From Hyphococcus aureus (GTDB lineage Bacteria; Pseudomonadota; Alphaproteobacteria; Caulobacterales; Parvularculaceae): a DNA stretch of 64,000 bases. The position numbers and the translations under genes are program-made. Below are positions 1 to 8,679 of the stretch, one piece after another. Position 1 is the stretch's first letter. Every line of letters starts with the position of its first letter. The notes under the pieces are model-generated. The model was not told where the DNA came from and searched no databases. It worked only from the letters and a program-made list of their open reading frames with translations. The stretch is from the NCBI RefSeq assembly GCF_042643165.1, contig NZ_JBHRSH010000001.1, positions 992,001-1,056,000 of the forward strand, in the 5' to 3' direction.

Positions 1-104
1 CGGTGACCTTCAGCGCGCAAGCGATCAGTGACATCACGCCATAACCAGTCGCCGCCCCACCAGGCGCCGTGCACAAGGATAAATGTGGTTGATCGCATCG
101 CCAT
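1..104 (-). CDS. alpha/beta hydrolase, N-terminal fragment cut by window edge
   Basis: Only the first 34 codons lie inside the window. The reading frame begins ATG at 104 (a second ATG follows at 98) and encodes a beta-strand followed by an HGAWWGG motif. That motif is the oxyanion-hole segment found after the first strand of many alpha/beta hydrolases (esterase or salicylate-esterase-like). The catalytic nucleophile, acid and histidine would lie beyond the edge, so the substrate cannot be said. Its promoter must lie in the AT-rich stretch at 105-276. Confidence 0.6.
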   Translation of the reverse strand, partial: MAMRSTTFILVHGAWWGGDWLWRDVTDRLRAEGH

Positions 105-276
105 TGCTCTCCCCGCGTTGGTGATTAGTCTTCTACTTAACAACTATAAGGAGAAAAAAGAAAAATAAAGAATAGATTTTCCGTCATGGCGCACGGAAAA
201 ATGGGGGTAGTTGCACTATCCCGTATTTCATCAACCCATCTAGTCGCCGCAGAAAAGCGAAGCCCGCACACCGCAA

Positions 277-618
277 TTAGCGGGGTGACGGCGTTCCGTA
301 ACGATGGGTGAAATATCTGGCAATGTCGCGGGCGTTGTCGACAAAACGCAACCCATTCGCTGTTTGAACCTTTGCGGCCGAACCAGCGTCGACATCTTCG
401 GCGAGAACTAGTGTCGGACAATTCCAGTCGCCGTCGCCGAGAAGCTCCACAAGACCGGGGCGCGGATGGCCAAGCGGCTGATAGCGAATATCGAGCGCTT
501 CCTTGATCGCCGGAAAATAATGGAGAACGCCCCAGACCTCAGCGCATTCCGGGCAGAACTCGCGGCGGCCCATATCCTCAAAACCCGGCGCCAGCAGAAA
601 GAGAATGTCCCGGGTCAT
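277..618 (-). CDS. DUF3088 family protein, thioredoxin-like CPxC
   Basis: This 113-residue protein matches the DUF3088 pattern: an LFLLxPGFED opening, a CPEC motif at residues 22-25, and a C-terminal GLRF/YFTHRYG stretch. The spacing of strand, CPxC and helix suggests a thioredoxin-like fold, but no activity is known for the family. The frame could open at a TTG at 621; the ATG at 618 is preferred because a purine-rich AGGCGGA precedes it and overlaps the end of the upstream GNAT gene. It is the last gene of a three-gene minus-strand run (sulfotransferase, GNAT, DUF3088) with gaps of about 10 bases, so co-transcription is likely. Confidence 0.75.
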   Translation of the reverse strand: MTRDILFLLAPGFEDMGRREFCPECAEVWGVLHYFPAIKEALDIRYQPLGHPRPGLVELLGDGDWNCPTLVLAEDVDAGSAAKVQTANGLRFVDNARDIARYFTHRYGTPSPR

Positions 619-627
619 CAAATCCGC

Positions 628-1083
628 CTAAAGATCGAGATGAAAAAACTGGTTGAAATCGCTGGTGTCATAGTCGGCAAAGACCTCGCCATTTTCAAAA
701 CCGCGCTTTTTGTAAAGCGCGATCGCGGGAACGAAACTCGGCGTTGAGCCGGTCTCAAGACTGAGGCGCTTGTAACCGCGCTCACGCGCCATCTTGATAA
801 TATGGTCGAGCATAACCGCGCCAACACCCTTGCCCAAATGGTTGGGATGAGTGCGCATGGATTTGATTTCGCCTTGCGTGGGCGACAGCTCCTTCATCGC
901 GCCAAACCCGAGAAGTTCGTCGCCGTCCCACACCGACCAGAAACTGATCCCGGGCGCTTTCAGCCCGTCCACATCAAGCACATAGGCCATGCCCGGGGGT
1001 GAGTTCTCGTGCATCTGCTCAAAATGATAAGCGAGAAGATCGCGCACCGCCTTGCGGGAAAGGTCGTCTTCAAGGATCTGCAT
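628..1083 (-). CDS. GNAT family N-acetyltransferase (YsnE-like)
   Basis: A 151-residue single-domain GNAT enzyme that would transfer an acetyl group from acetyl-CoA to an unidentified amine. The EIKSMRT strand (residues 72-78) leads into the acetyl-CoA loop HLGKGVGAVML (82-92), followed by the usual helix, and the ALYKKRGF motif near residue 122 closes the fold. These features resemble the YsnE-type branch. It sits between the sulfotransferase gene (11 bases upstream) and DUF3088 (9 bases downstream), consistent with one transcript. Confidence 0.8.
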   Translation of the reverse strand: MQILEDDLSRKAVRDLLAYHFEQMHENSPPGMAYVLDVDGLKAPGISFWSVWDGDELLGFGAMKELSPTQGEIKSMRTHPNHLGKGVGAVMLDHIIKMARERGYKRLSLETGSTPSFVPAIALYKKRGFENGEVFADYDTSDFNQFFHLDL

Positions 1084-1094
1084 CGTCTGGTGAT

Positions 1095-1781
1095 CTACTC
1101 TTTGCCGAAGACCTGCTCACGGGCGGCCTTGGGCATGCCCTTGCCGGCCATCATATCGCGGCCCATATCCGATTCCAGCATGGCGATCATGCCCTGCAAT
1201 TCTTCTTTCGAATTGACGCGGGGGAATTCGGCCTCGGGAACATCAACGCCCAGAAACGCGCATAAAGGCGCCCATCCCTGTTTGGCCTCAAAGACCAGAA
1301 GACGGTCCGGCCCGAAGGCGGCTTTGACGGCGGCGGTGTGATCGTTGAAGACGCGGATCAGCGTGTCATGGTCATGAATATTTCCGTCAAACAGGGCGTC
1401 GATTGTGTTGCGAAGCATGGCGCGCCATGGCGTGCCCTCCAACATCGCCATCATCTTCCGGCTGAGGATGGTTTCCTGCGTCGAGTCAAACCAGCGCTCG
1501 GCATCGCGCAGGGAGAGGATGATTTTTGCGTCGGGATAATACTCGGCAAGCTCGCGCCAATAGATTGAGGCGGGAAAATCCGTCGTCGAGGCGTAGCCCT
1601 TGAAGATTTCGTCCCAGTCGGGCGAGCCCCCGGCGGCGGCGTTCCACAGATCCATATGGCCGCCATTGGAGAGCACTTCGCTCATATGATAGCAGGGACC
1701 AAAGCCCAGCTGCTCCAGCGCGAGCTTCAACGACGCCGTGCCTGTCCGGCCGAAGCCCGCCCCGATTACCTTTAGCGCCAT
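1095..1781 (-). CDS. sulfotransferase family protein
   Basis: A 228-residue protein with a sulfotransferase fold. The 5'-phosphosulfate-binding loop appears as GAGFGRTGT (residues 7-15), close to the N-terminus, and a KIILSLRD strand with Arg and Ser near residues 86-101 matches the 3'-phosphate-binding segment. It belongs to the short family often annotated sulfotransfer_4, whose substrates are mostly unknown. The start is well supported by a strong AGGAGGGG ribosome-binding site just upstream of ATG 1781. It is the first gene of the minus-strand run and is divergent from the MFS transporter gene; the 116-base gap should hold both promoters. Confidence 0.75.
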   Translation of the reverse strand: MALKVIGAGFGRTGTASLKLALEQLGFGPCYHMSEVLSNGGHMDLWNAAAGGSPDWDEIFKGYASTTDFPASIYWRELAEYYPDAKIILSLRDAERWFDSTQETILSRKMMAMLEGTPWRAMLRNTIDALFDGNIHDHDTLIRVFNDHTAAVKAAFGPDRLLVFEAKQGWAPLCAFLGVDVPEAEFPRVNSKEELQGMIAMLESDMGRDMMAGKGMPKAAREQVFGKE

Positions 1782-1897
1782 AGTCCCCTCCTGATTTGCG
1801 CGGCGACGCTACTGCGCCCGCGGCGAATTTGCAAAGCGCGCGAATAATTCACATTCAATATTGCGCAAGCCCGAAGCCGTTCTATTGTCCGGCGCGC

Positions 1898-3184
1898 ATG
1901 CGGTCGGTTCCTTCCTTTTCCATCTTTCGCCACCAGGGCTATCGCCATTACTGGATCGCGCGGCAGCTGATCAGCGCCGAACGCCAGATGGTCGCGATCG
2001 CCATTGGCTGGCAGATTTATGATCTGGCGCGCCTCACCCGCTCCATCGAGGAATCCGCCTTCATGCTCGGCCTTGTGGGGCTGACGCAGTTTGTGCCGGT
2101 GCTGGCCCTGTCGCTGCCCGGCGGGCAGGCGGCGGACCGTTTCGATCGGAAAAAAATTCTCGTTTACTCGAACGCCATCCGGTTTTTCGTCATCATGATG
2201 CTTCTGGGGGCGAGCTTTACCAAGCCGTCGCTGGCGATCCCGCTGATCTTTCTCGCCGCCTTTTGCAATGGCGCCGTGAGCGCATTCACGCCCGCCGCCT
2301 CCAACTCGCTCTATCCGCGCCTGGTGCCGCGGGACGAGTTGCCGCTCGCCATCGCCTGGAATTCGCTGGGCATGCAGGGCGCGGCGATGCTCGGCCCCGC
2401 CGTGGGCGGCTTTCTGTTCATCGCCGGCGCGCATGTGGTCTACGCCTTCGCCGGCGGCCTGACCGCGCTTGCCGTCGTGATGTTCGCCACCGCCGAAACC
2501 CCGGCGCATGAGCCGGTGGAAAATGTGCGCGGCTGGTCGATGATCATCGAGGGGCTTCGCTATGTGTTCGACAACAAGCTCGTCCTCGGCTCGATCACGC
2601 TGGATCTCGTGGTGGTCTTTTTCGGCAGCGTCACCGCCCTTCTGCCGGTCTTCGCCCGGGACATCCTGATGGTCGGCGCCGAAGGGCTCGGGCTCCTGCG
2701 CGCCTCGCCGGCTATCGGCGCCGCCATTGTCGCCTTCATCCTCGCCGCCAATCCCCTGTCTCGCAAAGTCGGGCCATGGCTGCTCGGCTCGATCGTGATT
2801 TACGGCCTCGCCATGTTCGGCTTCGCCTTCTCGAAAACCTTCTGGCTGTCCATGGTGATGCTCGCGATCACCGGCGCGGCCGACATGGTGTCCATGTTCA
2901 TCCGCATGTCCATCGTCCAGCACGCAACCCCTGACGGCATGAGAGGCCGGGTCTCCTCCGTCTCGTTTATCTTTATCTCAGCCTCGAACCAGCTCGGCGA
3001 TTTTGAAAGCGGCGTCGCGGCGCGGTTCCTGGGGCCGATCAACGCGGTGATTTTGGGCGGCGTCGTCTCCCTGGTCGCGGCGGCCTCATGGCTGAAGCTG
3101 TTTCCGACCTTGTCAAAAGCGGACCGGTTTGAGGAAGTGGATGCCGATATAATCGCAAGCGGAAGAACGGCCCCAACGCCCTAA
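1898..3184 (+). CDS. MFS transporter, probable exporter (EntS/MFS_3 type)
   Basis: About 428 residues with roughly twelve hydrophobic segments. A cytoplasmic-loop motif GGQAADRFDRKKIL lies between helices 2 and 3, typical of the major facilitator superfamily, and the layout resembles the enterobactin-exporter-like MFS_3 group. The open frame runs upstream to 1796, but the extra residues are not hydrophobic or conserved-looking, so ATG 1898 (MRSVPSF) just before the first helix is preferred. Substrate unknown. Its stop codon overlaps by four bases the stop of the convergent gene at 3181. Confidence 0.8.
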   Translation: MRSVPSFSIFRHQGYRHYWIARQLISAERQMVAIAIGWQIYDLARLTRSIEESAFMLGLVGLTQFVPVLALSLPGGQAADRFDRKKILVYSNAIRFFVIMMLLGASFTKPSLAIPLIFLAAFCNGAVSAFTPAASNSLYPRLVPRDELPLAIAWNSLGMQGAAMLGPAVGGFLFIAGAHVVYAFAGGLTALAVVMFATAETPAHEPVENVRGWSMIIEGLRYVFDNKLVLGSITLDLVVVFFGSVTALLPVFARDILMVGAEGLGLLRASPAIGAAIVAFILAANPLSRKVGPWLLGSIVIYGLAMFGFAFSKTFWLSMVMLAITGAADMVSMFIRMSIVQHATPDGMRGRVSSVSFIFISASNQLGDFESGVAARFLGPINAVILGGVVSLVAAASWLKLFPTLSKADRFEEVDADIIASGRTAPTP

Positions 3185-4269
3185 TCAGCCGCCGCCAGCT
3201 TCTCAAGTTTCCAGGTCAACCGATAGGTGACGAGATAAGCGTCATGATCTGACAGTACGCGGCCGTTGACCGGTTCATGAAACATCTTTTCGGCTCTGAC
3301 CGGGCGCACCTCGATGTCCGAGCCGCTCACAAAGCCCTGAAGGTCCTGGGTCTCAAGCCATGGCGCCGCGCCGCCCTCAACCGCGTTGCTTGCATCGCAG
3401 CCTGCCGCCGCATCGAAACAATGCTGGCGCACAAAAACCCCCGGCAGGGTTTGCGCATTATGGCCGAACCGGTCCTTCGAATGGCGGGTGTTGAAATCGC
3501 CCGCATAGATGAACGGCCAGCGCGGATTAAGACCGCGCGCCACGAGATCGCCCAGCTCATCCACCTGCTGGCGATGGGCGGCGCGTGAGCGTTCCTCGGA
3601 AACGCCGGAACTGTGGTTGGAGTTCAAATGCGTCGTCAGGATTTGCACGGGCGCCGGCGCGCCGGGAATCTGGATGGAGGCGATCATGGCGCCCTTATTG
3701 GCGAGGCAATCATAACCGGCGCAGCTTGTCGCCCGGAACGGCGTCATCGACGCGTCGACCACCGGATAATCGCTCAAGATATAAAGCCCGGACGGCATCA
3801 GCTTGCCGGAGCGTTCGCCCTTTTCAAATCGCCGCGCGCGGATAAACGCGTCGCTGATCTGCGGCGCGCCTGTTACGCTCCGGTCTGACGCTGCCGGTCC
3901 CCGGACCCGGTTCGGATAGGCTGCGCCGATGCGCGCCGCAGCCGGCGTGAACGCCTCTTGCAGGACAACAATGTCTGGCGCACGGCCCGACGCGTGGAGC
4001 GTTTCGATTTCATGTTTGATATCCTTCAGGGCCGCTTCGCGCCCTTTTTTGATGGGCCAGGGAAGCCCGGCCACATTGTAGGTCATGACCGAAAGCTCGG
4101 CGCTCGCGGTCCCGCGCATGGGGTCGATCTGAAGCTTTGGGATTTTGGCGATGTTTTGCGGCGGCGGCGCATCAGCGTAAGACGACGTCGCGGAAAGCGC
4201 AGCGTGTGCGCAAAAAAGCAGCGCATTAAGAGCCAGAAAAGGCGCGCGAAAGAATTTTCCGACCTTCAT
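3181..4269 (-). CDS. secreted endonuclease/exonuclease/phosphatase family protein
   Basis: A 362-residue protein with an N-terminal signal peptide (hydrophobic residues 8-26) and an EEP metal-dependent phosphoesterase domain. Visible motifs are MTYNVAG (Asn65), VVLQEAF (Glu105), THLNSN, YAGDFNTR and the C-terminal SDHDAYLV, which supply the metal-binding and catalytic residues of the DNase I/sphingomyelinase fold. It should act outside the cytoplasmic membrane on a phosphodiester, either nucleic acid or phospholipid; the sequence does not decide which. Confidence 0.75.
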   Translation of the reverse strand: MKVGKFFRAPFLALNALLFCAHAALSATSSYADAPPPQNIAKIPKLQIDPMRGTASAELSVMTYNVAGLPWPIKKGREAALKDIKHEIETLHASGRAPDIVVLQEAFTPAAARIGAAYPNRVRGPAASDRSVTGAPQISDAFIRARRFEKGERSGKLMPSGLYILSDYPVVDASMTPFRATSCAGYDCLANKGAMIASIQIPGAPAPVQILTTHLNSNHSSGVSEERSRAAHRQQVDELGDLVARGLNPRWPFIYAGDFNTRHSKDRFGHNAQTLPGVFVRQHCFDAAAGCDASNAVEGGAAPWLETQDLQGFVSGSDIEVRPVRAEKMFHEPVNGRVLSDHDAYLVTYRLTWKLEKLAAAD

Positions 4270-4404
4270 AAACGCAAGACCGAGCCACCTTGATGGCCGC
4301 GCTTATGACTGATCCGTGTGACAGTATTTTAAGACGTAGACGGAGTTTTTGTGACAGTTGGGGGACGGTGCTCCAACGAACACACTACGACCTGCAGCTA
4401 GTTG
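4270..4404 (-). promoter_or_regulatory. upstream region of the EEP gene with spaced direct repeats
   Basis: This 135-base gap carries the nine-base sequence TGTGACAGT twice, at 4317-4325 and 4350-4358, 33 bases apart and so roughly on the same DNA face. It lies directly upstream of the EEP gene start, which makes it a possible regulator-binding region. No protein can be named. Confidence 0.25.
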
Positions 4405-4866
4405 TCAGAAGCGAAATCCAGAACCAAAACCCCGCCTGCACATGTTGTAGACAGCGTCACAGCTGTCCATACAAAATATTTCCATTACGGGATCATTTGG
4501 ATATTTCAGTCCGCACGATACATAGCAATCTGCGCGCTGCTCGTCACAATTCGTGTCATTGACGCCAAAACCGCCGCCCATGCCCCCCAGTGCAGCCCGC
4601 CGCATCGCCCGCATTTCAGGACCGCAGCCGTTCGTTTTGCAACCACAACCCGATTCAGGTTTTTGAGAGGCGCCGATCATTGATCCGCAGTGCTTACATT
4701 TGATTGCTTCGGGGTGAACATCTTCTTTGCAATACGGACATTCGCCACCATGCGATGGCCCAGACGATTTCAAGCCGGAGCCACAATGTTTGCATTTTAC
4801 TGCTCCTACCTTGATGGTTTCCTTACAAAACGGACAAGTCTTTATCTGCTTATCGTCATCAGCCAT
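4405..4866 (-). CDS. double zinc-ribbon, Cys-rich protein
   Basis: A 153-residue protein with 17 cysteines. Two near-identical zinc ribbons (CPFC...CKHC at residues 11-30 and CPYC...CKHC at 44-62) are followed by a CGCKTNGCG segment, a glycine-rich linker (GGMGGGFG) and a C-terminal six-cysteine domain (C-x6-C-x3-C, then C-x3-C-x6-C). No signal peptide or membrane helix is present, so it is probably cytoplasmic. Zinc ribbons of this type often occur in bacterial membrane or nucleic-acid-associated proteins, but the C-terminal cysteine domain is not one I recognise. The gene and its flanks look poorer in G+C than their neighbours, which hints at acquisition. Confidence 0.6.
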   Translation of the reverse strand: MADDDKQIKTCPFCKETIKVGAVKCKHCGSGLKSSGPSHGGECPYCKEDVHPEAIKCKHCGSMIGASQKPESGCGCKTNGCGPEMRAMRRAALGGMGGGFGVNDTNCDEQRADCYVSCGLKYPNDPVMEIFCMDSCDAVYNMCRRGFGSGFRF

Positions 4867-5139
4867 ATTAAATCTCCCAATAAAACAAGTATAGTTTTAG
4901 CCGATACGGCTATTTTACCTTACCCAACTGGGGCTGCTCCGTCTGAAAACGGTTTCTTTTCAAACAGCTGACCGGCACACGGTCGCAAGCGCCACGTGCA
5001 TAATCGTGTTATGCGGCACAAAACTTGGCGCAACCGAGGGTAGAAGAAAATTGGGCGATCATGCAATAGCATCGAATTATCGGAATAGAGCGAAGCATTG
5101 ATAGATTTATGCGTTGCCGCTCGCTACTCGATCTGCCTG
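4867..5139. other. AT-richer intergenic spacer between zinc-ribbon gene and dnaJ
   Basis: No convincing gene was found in these 273 bases. A small hairpin, AGCCG-ATA-CGGCT, flanked by A/T runs lies near 4898-4910 and may be part of the zinc-ribbon gene promoter or a weak dnaJ terminator. The rest shows no clear repeat. Confidence 0.35.
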
Positions 5140-6321
5140 CTACCGACCGTCGGTGACGTTGTCCCAGAAATTTTTCGCGCGTTCGAAGAAGCCTTTATGC
5201 TGCGGGCAGGAGGCTTCGCCGCCGCCGGCCTCGCAGAACTGGCGCAAGAGCTCTTTCTGTTCGGCGTTGAGATTGGTCGGCGTTTCGGCCTGAATCTCCA
5301 CATAGAGATCGCCGCGCCGGCGCACATCGCCCCGGCCGGAACTGTCGAGCTGGGTCATGCCCTTGCCGCGCACGCGGAAGCGCTTGCCGGTCTGCGACCC
5401 TTCAGGCACAGAGATTTTAACGCGCCCGCCGTCAATGGTCGGCGTTTCGAAATCGCCGCCAAGCGCCGCCGTGGTCATGGGGATCGGCATGACGCAGAAA
5501 AGATCGGGCCCATCGCGCTCAAACAGATCATTGTCGGCGACATGCACGAAAATATAGAGATCGCCCTCGGGTCCGCCGCGCGGGCCAGCCTCGCCCTCGC
5601 CTGACAAACGAATGCGCGTGCCGTTTTCAATACCCGCAGGGATGTCGACGGACAAGGTCCGCTCGCGCCGGACCCGGCCCTGGCCGCCGCAATCCGTACA
5701 CGGATCGGCGATCACCCGGCCTTCTCCATTACAATGAGGGCAGGACCGCTCAATGGTGAAAAAACCCTGCTGAACGCGCACGCGGCCAACGCCCTTGCAG
5801 GTGCCGCATTCGGTCGGACCGGAACCAGGTTTGGCTCCGGAACCTTCACAGCTCTCACAGGAGACCGAGCCCGGCACCTTGATTTCGGTTTTCTTGCCGC
5901 GAAAAGCCTCTTCGAGGCTGATTTCAAGGTTGTATTTCAGATCGGCGCCGCGACCGGGGCCGGTGCGCCGCCCGCCGCGCTGGCCGCCCATGAACTCGCC
6001 GAAAATCTCGTCGAAAATATCGGAAAAACCGCCCGCGCCAGCGCCCATACCGGCACCGCGCGCAAAACCGCCGCCCATGCCGCCGGGACCGCCATTTTGA
6101 AAGGCAGCATGGCCGAAGCGGTCATAGGCTGCGCGCTTTTGATCATCGGAAAGAATTTCGTAGGCCTCGCCAAGCTCTTTGAACTTTTGCTCAGCGGTCG
6201 GATCATCCTTGTTGCGGTCAGGATGATATTGCATGGCGCGTTTGCGGAAAGCGGATTTGATCGCCGCGCTGTCTGCGCCACGCTCGATCCCTAGAACTTC
6301 ATAATAACAAGCTTGCGCCAT
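5140..6321 (-). CDS. dnaJ: chaperone protein DnaJ
   Basis: A 393-residue DnaJ with all standard parts. The J domain (residues 4-70) has HPD at 33-35, the glycine-rich region spans about 75-125, and four CxxCxGxG zinc repeats lie at Cys155/158, 172/175, 194/197 and 208/211. Substrate-binding beta domains follow. It stimulates DnaK ATPase and delivers unfolded proteins. It lies downstream of dnaK on the same strand, but the strong terminator at 6413-6443 between them means read-through or its own promoter must supply dnaJ transcript. Confidence 0.97.
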   Translation of the reverse strand: MAQACYYEVLGIERGADSAAIKSAFRKRAMQYHPDRNKDDPTAEQKFKELGEAYEILSDDQKRAAYDRFGHAAFQNGGPGGMGGGFARGAGMGAGAGGFSDIFDEIFGEFMGGQRGGRRTGPGRGADLKYNLEISLEEAFRGKKTEIKVPGSVSCESCEGSGAKPGSGPTECGTCKGVGRVRVQQGFFTIERSCPHCNGEGRVIADPCTDCGGQGRVRRERTLSVDIPAGIENGTRIRLSGEGEAGPRGGPEGDLYIFVHVADNDLFERDGPDLFCVMPIPMTTAALGGDFETPTIDGGRVKISVPEGSQTGKRFRVRGKGMTQLDSSGRGDVRRRGDLYVEIQAETPTNLNAEQKELLRQFCEAGGGEASCPQHKGFFERAKNFWDNVTDGR

Positions 6322-6412
6322 AACACTTCACGCGCCCGGATGTTCGGGTTTTCTGATCGCCGCCCCACTCAACCGATCCGGCCTCCCCCTGAGGCTGACA
6401 TGGACCGGGAAG

Positions 6413-6443
6413 AAAAAAGGGGCCGCACTGATCGCACGGCCCC
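6413..6443 (-). terminator. intrinsic terminator downstream of dnaK
   Basis: On the minus strand, just after the dnaK stop codon, a perfect seven-base stem (GGGGCCG with CGGCCCC, arms 6437-6443 and 6419-6425, 11-base loop) is followed directly by six T residues (6418-6413). This is a textbook Rho-independent terminator. It should lower dnaJ expression relative to dnaK. Confidence 0.85.
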
Positions 6444-6454
6444 CTTGTCATTTT

Positions 6455-8389
6455 TTAGTCTTTCTTGTCGCCGTCGACTTCTTCGAAATCGGCGTCGACG
6501 ATGTCGTCGTCGCCGCTTTCTTCACGGGCGGCGTCCGCAGCCGCTGCCTGCGCGCCCGCATCGGCTTCGTCGCCTGCGCCAGCTTTATACATGGCCTCGC
6601 CAAGCTTCATGGTCGCTTGCGCAAGGGCGCCGGCGGCGCTGTTGATTTCCTCAAGGTCGGCGTTTTCGGCCTCGAGTTTTTCTTTCAACGTCGCAAGCGC
6701 TTCGTCGATCACCTTGCGGTCGTCGCCTTCGAGCTTGTCGCCATATTCCTCGAGATTTTTCTCGGTGGAATGGACCAGCGCTTCGGCGCGATTTTTGGCT
6801 TCGACGCCTTCGCGGCGCGCCTTGTCGGCGTCGGCGTTGGCTTCCGCGTCCTTGACCATCTGCTCGATATCGTCATCGGACAAGCCGCCGCTCGCCTGAA
6901 TGCGGATCGACTGCTCTTTGTTGGTCGCCTTGTCCTTCGCGGAGACGTGGACGATGCCGTTGGCGTCGATATCGAAGGTGACTTCCACCTGCGGCACGCC
7001 GCGCGGCGCCGGGGGGATGCCCACAAGATCGAACTGGCCGAGCATCTTGTTGTCGGCCGCCATTTCCCGCTCGCCCTGGAAGACGCGGATCGTCACCGCC
7101 GACTGATTGTCTTCAGCCGTGGAGAAGGTTTGCGACTTCTTGGTCGGGATCGTCGTATTGCGGTCGATAAGGCGGGTGAAAACGCCGCCGAGCGTTTCGA
7201 TGCCGAGCGACAGCGGGGTCACGTCAAGCAGGAGAACGTCTTTAACGTCGCCTTGCAGAACGCCCGCCTGGATCGCCGCGCCAAGAGCCACAACTTCGTC
7301 CGGGTTCACGCCCTTATGGGGGTCCTTGCCGAAGAAGGCTTTCACCGTCTCCTGCACTTTCGGCATGCGGGTCATGCCGCCCACAAGGATGACTTCGTCA
7401 ATATCGCCGGGGGTGACGCCGGCGTCTTTGAGCGCCGCTTTACACGGATCGACCGTGCGCTTGATGAGGTCTTCAACAAGGCTTTCAAGCTTGGCGCGCG
7501 AAAGCTTCATCGTCAGGTGCTTCGGCCCGGAGGCGTCTGCGGTGATGAAGGGCAGGTTCACTTCATAAGAAGAGGTCGAGGAAAGCTCTTTCTTGGCTTT
7601 CTCCGCTTCTTCTTTCAGGCGCTGCAACGCAAGCTTGTCCTTGCGCAGATCAATGCCCTGATCTTTTTTGAATTCGCTGGCGAGATAGTCGACGATGCGA
7701 AGGTCGAAATCTTCACCGCCGAGGAAGGTGTCGCCATTGGTCGACAGAACTTCAAACACGCCGTCGCCGATTTCGAGGATCGAGACGTCGAAGGTGCCGC
7801 CGCCGAGGTCGTAAACCGCGATTTTCTGGCCGCCGGTTTTCTTGTCGAGACCATAAGCGAGCGCGGCCGCCGTCGGCTCGTTGATGATCCGCAGGACTTC
7901 GAGACCGGCGATCTTGCCGGCGTCTTTGGTGGCCTGACGCTGAGCGTCGTTAAAATAGGCGGGAACGGTGATCACGGCCTGATCCACATCCTGGCCGAGA
8001 TAGGCTTCCGCGGTCTCTTTCATTTTCTGAAGGATGAAGGCCGAGATCTGCGACGGGGCGTATTTCTCGCCGCGCGAATTGACCCATGCGTCGCCATTAT
8101 CACCCTTGATGATTTCATAGGGGACCATGCCCTTGTCCTTGGCGACCGTCGGATCCGTAAACGGACGCCCGATCAGGCGTTTGATCGCAAAGAACGTGTT
8201 TTCGGGGTTGGTGACCGCCTGGCGGCGGGCGGGCTGGCCGATCAGGCGCTCGCCATCTTCGGTGAAGGCCACAACCGACGGGGTCGTGCGCGCGCCTTCG
8301 GCGTTTTCGATGACCTTCGGCTCTTTGCCTTCCATGACGGCGACACAGGAGTTCGTCGTCCCGAGGTCAATGCCAATAACTTTACCCAT
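6455..8389 (-). CDS. dnaK: molecular chaperone DnaK (Hsp70)
   Basis: A 644-residue Hsp70. The N-terminal ATPase domain opens GKVIGIDLGTTNSCVAV and carries the DLGGGTFD phosphate motif; the substrate-binding domain and acidic tail ending EEVDGDKKD follow. An in-frame ATG at 8404 exists, but ATG 8389 is chosen because GGAG lies nine bases before it and gives the family's normal N-terminus. It refolds proteins with DnaJ and GrpE. A possible promoter, TTGCGG-17-TATATC on the minus strand at 8580-8552, would give a leader of about 160 bases. Confidence 0.98.
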   Translation of the reverse strand: MGKVIGIDLGTTNSCVAVMEGKEPKVIENAEGARTTPSVVAFTEDGERLIGQPARRQAVTNPENTFFAIKRLIGRPFTDPTVAKDKGMVPYEIIKGDNGDAWVNSRGEKYAPSQISAFILQKMKETAEAYLGQDVDQAVITVPAYFNDAQRQATKDAGKIAGLEVLRIINEPTAAALAYGLDKKTGGQKIAVYDLGGGTFDVSILEIGDGVFEVLSTNGDTFLGGEDFDLRIVDYLASEFKKDQGIDLRKDKLALQRLKEEAEKAKKELSSTSSYEVNLPFITADASGPKHLTMKLSRAKLESLVEDLIKRTVDPCKAALKDAGVTPGDIDEVILVGGMTRMPKVQETVKAFFGKDPHKGVNPDEVVALGAAIQAGVLQGDVKDVLLLDVTPLSLGIETLGGVFTRLIDRNTTIPTKKSQTFSTAEDNQSAVTIRVFQGEREMAADNKMLGQFDLVGIPPAPRGVPQVEVTFDIDANGIVHVSAKDKATNKEQSIRIQASGGLSDDDIEQMVKDAEANADADKARREGVEAKNRAEALVHSTEKNLEEYGDKLEGDDRKVIDEALATLKEKLEAENADLEEINSAAGALAQATMKLGEAMYKAGAGDEADAGAQAAAADAAREESGDDDIVDADFEEVDGDKKD

Positions 8390-8679
8390 TCTTGTATTCT
8401 CCATTCGCAGCGAGCGGTCCCATTATTTCCGGCCTTCATATCGGCCCTTATGGCGCCGCAAAGCGCCGGAAGTGGACACGCCCCTAGGGGTGACAGTTGA
8501 TGGATGCGGGGGAAAAGGCCGAAAACAGCCCAAACCCCCGCGTTCGGGCGGGATATAAGTAGGGTGTTTCGGCGCCGCAACCCGGTGAAAGCCCTTAGAG
8601 GGCAAAAAATCCCGGTGGATTTGGCCGCCCAGATTTACACATCGGTAAGGCATGGCTGCGCGTGCGGTAAACTGCGTCA
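8390..8679 (-). promoter_or_regulatory. dnaK: dnaK upstream region with promoter-like boxes and palindrome
   Basis: This 290-base gap holds the presumed dnaK control region. On the minus strand TTGCGG (8580-8575) and TATATC (8557-8552) are 17 bases apart, as in a housekeeping promoter. A perfect ten-base palindrome CCCCTAGGGG lies at 8481-8490, inside the predicted leader. I saw no CIRCE element and no clear sigma-32 consensus. No terminator for the upstream FGE-like gene is evident beyond a weak GCCCT/AGGGC hairpin near 8593-8605. Confidence 0.35.

Noticed and set aside
137..421. 94-codon minus-strand frame near the left edge
   Set aside because: Overlaps DUF3088 in another frame and lacks a ribosome site or recognisable domain.
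1772..2923. 383-codon minus-strand frame rich in His/Arg/Gly
   Set aside because: Antisense shadow of the MFS transporter; composition is typical of codon-mirror artefacts.
4890..4915. Intrinsic terminator after dnaJ
   Set aside because: The AGCCG/CGGCT stem is only five bases and lies about 230 bases from the dnaJ stop.
6617..8500. 627-codon plus-strand open frame opposite dnaK
   Set aside because: It is the antisense shadow of the highly conserved dnaK; no ribosome site or recognisable protein.
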